DNA of 64,000 nucleotides from Zygnema cylindricum (taxonomy: Eukaryota; Streptophyta; Zygnematophyceae; Zygnematales; Zygnemataceae). Shown here piece after piece: positions 60,215 through 64,000 of the stretch. Each line of letters opens with the position of its first letter. Position 1 is the stretch's first letter. The notes below the pieces were generated by a model, which was not told where the DNA came from, did not search any database, and worked only from the letters and a program-made list of their open reading frames with translations. Location: the NCBI GenBank assembly GCA_037447655.1, contig JBBHKE010001718.1, positions 1 to 64,000 of the forward strand, in the 5' to 3' direction. Made by a program: the position numbers and the translations under genes.

Positions 60215-60588
60215 TCAGGCCCCCCCTTGGTGCTTCCCTCCGTATCCCACCACCCTCTCTCGATTCACGAGTTCTTTTCCCGCCACCAAAAAATATGCCG
60301 TGTGCCTGACAAAAAAGAGGGGAGAGATAGGAGGGAGAGGGAGGGAGAGGGAGGGAGGGAGAGGGGAGAGGAGGAGGGAGGGGGGAGAGGGGAAGAAACA
60401 AAAAGGGGGAGAGGGAGGGGGAGGGAAGGGAAAACAAATGAGGAAACGAAAAGGAAAGGGGAAAGACGGAGTGAAGGGAGGGAGGGAGAGAGGAGGGAGA
60501 TAAAAAAGGGGGAGTGAAGGGAGGGAGGGAGAGGGAGTGTGGGGGAGAGGGCGAGGGGGAGAGGGAGAGAGGGAGAGGGAGAGGGGGG

Positions 60589-60623
<35 letters not shown>

Positions 60624-63600
60624 TCTCCTTACCTGAAAAACTTGCTCATCCTCTCCCTCGAGTCCTCATCTATCCCTTTTGTTTCCTCCAGCGCTGCCTC
60701 CATGTGTGACAGCCACCGTTCCGCGGAACGAAGAGTTACAGAATACGGACCGTGGCGCCCTATTAGAGCCGGATGACCTGGAAAAATCCCAAAATAAATA
60801 AATAAATATACAAAATATAGTCTTTATTCTTGGACCATCGTCCCGAGGCAACTGAATCCGATGCCCAGCCTTGGTCTCGATGAAATGTACTTTCGACTAT
60901 GTCCGGGAATAGTACAGAATAGTACGGGAATCTACGGGAATAAAACAAAACTCCGCCTATAGTACAATACAATACTAGTACACCACCCGTAAAGATAATA
61001 ACACGATCGCGATTTTTTTTGGCCAAAAATCCATATAAAAGTGTTAACAACACTATTTAAGGGTGTAGATTAAAATCCACCACATCTCGCTACTCTATAC
61101 ATTCAAATATCGCATTTACATTAACAGTTCCTTTACTCTAACAATTTATTTCGGCAACTGGTACTCCCCAAGGTGACTCTCGACGAGCTCCTTTATTTGC
61201 TTCCCTCTCCTACAAGCTTTAAGAGAATCGGCTCCTTCTTTTCTTAGTTTTCTTTTTCCCTCCAATTGCTGATGACACACATATCGTTGGCCCGCAAGAC
61301 GAAGTTGTTTCTCCCTTACATCATTTTTTCGAACAACTTACTAAGATATTTCTCTCCGTCGAATTCACTAAATATGTCGCACGGTGCCTTATAATAGGCC
61401 TTTGCGACCGGACTTCTCTCACTCTTCGAGGTTTCGTCTTTTTGCTGCTCAAGAGGGCATTACAACTTGACGGAGTCCCCGTATTGGAGCCCCTGGTTTA
61501 GTGAACCAATTTGTTAAGGATGCTTTGTTGAATAACCTTGCCTACTGTCGTCACACAAGCGGAAATTCGCTAATCTTAACTCGTTGTTTGGAGCACACTT
61601 TTTACCTCCCTCCTCCTCCTCCACCACCTCCTCTCTCTTTCATTTCCTCTCTCTCGGATTTTGATAACGGTCTCTTTGCAATTCCACATTAGCTTGTCGG
61701 CCATGATGGTATTTCTGATCGCCCAAAAGGACTAGTTGCTTGATCCATGGGGTATTATGGGACCAATAAAGCAGTCAGGAAATATAGGGGAATAGAACAA
61801 AAATAGTTTGGGAAAAATACAAGAAAAAGCATGAGATTAGTACGGGAATAGAGCGGGAATAGTACGGGACTTGTACGGGAATCGTATGGAGGATAGCATG
61901 GGGGATAGTACCCGACTAGTAAGGGAATAGGACGGGAATCATAGGGAAATAGTACGGGAATGGTACGGGGATAGTATGGGAATAGTATGAGAATAGTATG
62001 CGAATAACACAAGAATAGTACGAGAAGTACGGAACAAATAAGGGAATAGTACGAGACTTGTATGGGAAGCACGGGACTAATGCGGGAAAGTATTTTGTTG
62101 CTATGTTGGACACCTCAAGCTGCTAGTTGGACACCCTTTAAGAAAAATCCTTACAAAAATGCACACTTCTAGGACACCTTTTGCATCACGAGGGGTGTGC
62201 ACCCAATCCCATCAAAAAACTTGCGTCCATATAGATGGTCGAAACCGGAAAAACTCCCCTGACAACGTCGGAGGCGATGTCCCCAATGAGTGACTGGTAC
62301 AAATACTTTTCATACGGTACGGCTGGCTATGCGGCATCTTCGGTATATTTTCTCTAATGTCTATTTTTTATGATGTCTATTTTTTCTAATGTCTATTTTT
62401 TCTAATGACGCCGTACATTATTTGATATATGCACTTCTCATTTATTGGTTCCTGCGCTTTATTGCCTGCTTGCCTGTGATTGTGGTCGTCAGTGACCTTG
62501 GCTGTTTGTTGCCAATAGAAAAGAAAGAAAAAAAAAACAAATCCATAAATAAACAATAAATGAATATACTAAATAAATCTTTTCCTTTGTAAGATTGTTG
62601 TACAACAGAAGCTATTCCCATGAACCATTTTGATCCTTGGCACCAAACAGTCGCTTCGGTTCGTCCACACTATAAAAAATAGAAAATGATGTGATGTCAC
62701 GTCACGTCACCAATCCTATGAGAAGCCTTTGTACTTCCCACAGTTAGCGAGGTCCTTTCATGCGTTAAGCCCGTTGTTAGAGAGAACGGTAGCGGTCATC
62801 GAAACGGAACCATAATTTTTGACAAGGTTGGGCGGACACTCCTCATAAGGAAGTAGGGTTGTTTGGGGCTTTTTAGGGTTTTTCGGGTTTTTTAGGGTTT
62901 TCCTAGGGATTTGTTTTTTAAGAGGTGTCTACCTAGCGGTTTCGCGTAGTCCACATAGAAATTCTCATACGGGGATAGTATGGTACGAGTACGAGAATAG
63001 TACGAGAATAGTACAAAAATCGTACGGGCATAGTACGGGGATAGCAGAGAGATAGTACAAGAATAGAACGGGAAATAGTACCGGAATAGTATGGGGAATA
63101 GAATGAGGATGGTAGGGGAATAGTACGATGTTGGTAGGGGATAGTATGGGGATAGTACAGGAATAGTACGAGGATAGTATGAGAATAGTCCGGAAATAGA
63201 GTGGAAGGAATCAAGTTTAGGAGGCATCTTTCTCCTTCTCATTCTCATTTATTGCATTAGTACCACTAGAGGATCCTTCTCTATTCTCTCCTCTCTCCCC
63301 AATGGGGATGTAATTTCCTCGTCATTTGATTCTTCATTCATTTGGAAGCTTTTTTAATTTTCCTCCGTCTTCCGTTATTTTGCTTAATAATAAGAAGAAT
63401 AACAACAATATTGTTAATTATTTCCATCTATATCCCTTCATATACATATATATATACAAACAAAAAGCAAAAAGTGAGAGGAGAGACAAAGAGAGTCCAA
63501 ACTTCAATCGAAACATGTTCGCTTTCCACTCCGTTTTCTTTTTTTTCCAACAACTTATTGTACTCCCTTCAATTTAATCGATTCCAATATTGTAATTTGC

Positions 63601-63772
63601 AAATTTTATTCATTTCTAATTTTTTATTTTTATTTTTTCACCTTTCCGTTGAGAGTAGAGCGGCGGCCCCCCCATCCTCTGAATGAAGAACTCGTACTGA
63701 TTTCGAATCGCGTCGTCTTTTGTCGAATTCGCAAAAATTTCGCGAAACCATTCGTCCGGATCCTCGTAAACC
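60215..63772 (-). CDS. GLB3: Class 3 (truncated 2/2, group 2) haemoglobin, last three exons
   Basis: This is a plant-type truncated haemoglobin of the GLB3 family, which binds haem and diatomic gases. Exons on the minus strand: 63772-63642 ([36 protein letters not shown]), 60777-60633 ([36 protein letters not shown]) and 60305-60215 ([20 protein letters not shown]...TGA stop). All borders are GT-AG and the phases join: AG|G, G|GT, AG|G. The His of GRH is the expected proximal haem ligand and the Trp of ERWL the conserved G8 Trp. The family's N-terminal exon (first about 45 residues) lies beyond 64000. The first intron here is 2.9 kb and full of repeats; the second is 327 bp and almost pure purine on the plus strand. 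No frame break seen, so it is probably functional. Confidence 0.92.
60318..60618 (+). repeat. Polypurine tract with G-quadruplex potential in a GLB3 intron
   Basis: About 300 bp of GGGAGGGA/GAGGAGGG with many G3 runs, ending in (GA)n at 60592-60620. It ends within 15 bp of the splice donor at 60632. Confidence 0.85.
60902..60945. repeat. GGGAATAGTAC minisatellite, array 1
   Basis: Four units near the 3' end of the large GLB3 intron. Confidence 0.7.
60985..61150. repeat. Fragment of the MITE-like family
   Basis: TTGGCCAAAAAT...AGTGTTAACAACACTATTTAAGGG matches the interior of the element at 45478-45682. The ends are not preserved. Confidence 0.55.
61155..61700 (+). pseudogene. Non-LTR reverse transcriptase fragment in the GLB3 intron
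   Basis: On the plus strand, antisense to GLB3. [15 protein letters not shown], then [14 protein letters not shown] (catalytic ADD, about 61261-61305), then [18 protein letters not shown] and an [13 protein letters not shown]-like segment. The same motif order occurs in the element at 33.8-34.7 kb, so they are one family. Stops and frame changes are frequent. Only the RT core is present. Confidence 0.75.
61775..62095. repeat. GGGAATAGTAC minisatellite, array 2
   Basis: About 25 diverged 11-bp units (variants GGGGATAGTAT, CGAGAATAGTA). Confidence 0.8.
62096..62966. other. Interior of the GLB3 intron without recognised features
   Basis: No gene. A run of TCACGTCACGTCACC lies at about 62697-62711, and TTTTTAGGG-type repeats at 62865-62905. 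Confidence 0.4.
62967..63200. repeat. GGGAATAGTAC minisatellite, array 3
   Basis: About 20 diverged 11-bp units, same family as arrays 1 and 2. Confidence 0.8.
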
Positions 63773-64000
63773 CTAAAAATCCCAAAAAAAAAATTAACAA
63801 AACAACAAAAAAAAAAAACAAAAAAAAAACAAAAAAATAAAAAACAAAAAAAAAAAAGGTTGAGGAAGGTAGTGATAAAAAGAAAAAGAAGTTTTGTAGA
63901 AAAAAGGGAAAAAAAAAGGCTTGAAAGTCCTCGTAAAATCTTAAAAAAAAAATGAGGGGCGGGAGGGGGAGGTGGTGAGAGGGGACAGGGGAGAGAATAT
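63773..64000. other. A-rich DNA, probably GLB3 intron
   Basis: Long A runs on the plus strand (T runs upstream of the acceptor on the GLB3 strand), then a G-rich end. I see no N-terminal globin exon here. Confidence 0.5.

Noticed and set aside
60159-60517. Plus- and minus-strand frames rich in Arg/Gly/Glu or Pro/Ser/Leu
   Set aside because: Shadows of the polypurine intron. Only the part at 60215-60305, in another reading, is a real globin exon.
62697-62711. Triple TCACG motif as a bZIP-regulated promoter
   Set aside because: It lies deep in the GLB3 intron with no start site or gene beside it; too short to support.
61755-63248. Minus-strand frames with [13 protein letters not shown] repeats
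   Set aside because: They are translations of the 11-bp minisatellite arrays. The regular repeat follows from the DNA period, not from a protein family.

Overview
The window is nuclear DNA of a green plant-lineage organism (Streptophyta), probably a seedless plant or a charophyte-grade alga. The evidence is spliced genes with GT-AG introns whose products look plant-like: an organellar aspartyl-tRNA synthetase, a class 3 (truncated, group 2) haemoglobin, an F-box/SUKH protein and an SF3B6/p14 splicing factor. In addition, the Copia primer sites match the anticodon arm of plant initiator tRNA-Met. The species cannot be named from sequence alone, and no search was run.

Region 1 (1-36 kb) is a nest of transposable elements. 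Five Copia bodies lie on the minus strand: A (128-3122), B (3123-7048 plus 12136-13737), D and E (a three-LTR composite, 15294-24417, flanked by the duplicated target aaaag) and F (26145-32591, duplicated target cttct). All are broken by stops or frameshifts. A non-autonomous LTR element C (7049-12130, target cccat) sits in B's gag, and a solo LTR (15781-16942, target gtggc) sits inside an LTR of D. F is inserted in the pyrimidine-rich 5' region of a decayed non-LTR retroelement (zinc finger, RT, zinc knuckle, nuclease-like tail) that ends near 36.18 kb.

Region 2 (36-64 kb) holds host genes in AT-rich DNA. An F-box/SUKH gene (-) carries a frameshift in a small tandem duplication. The last two exons of SF3B6 (+) are present, but no upstream exon was found. 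A complete 15-exon organellar AspRS (-, 705 codons) is divergent from a 3-exon RCC1-repeat gene (+, 481 codons). The last three exons of a class 3 haemoglobin (-) lie at 60.2-63.8 kb around a 2.9-kb intron; its 5' end is outside the window. Introns and spacers carry terminal-inverted-repeat elements, minisatellites and retroelement fragments.

The most unusual points concern the Copia family. Its primer site pairs with the internal (anticodon) part of initiator tRNA-Met, and the ATG complementary to the anticodon appears to be the gag start codon. Two independent insertions share the same gag stop codons, which suggests mobilisation in trans. One LTR subfamily carries tRNA-like box A and box B sequences.
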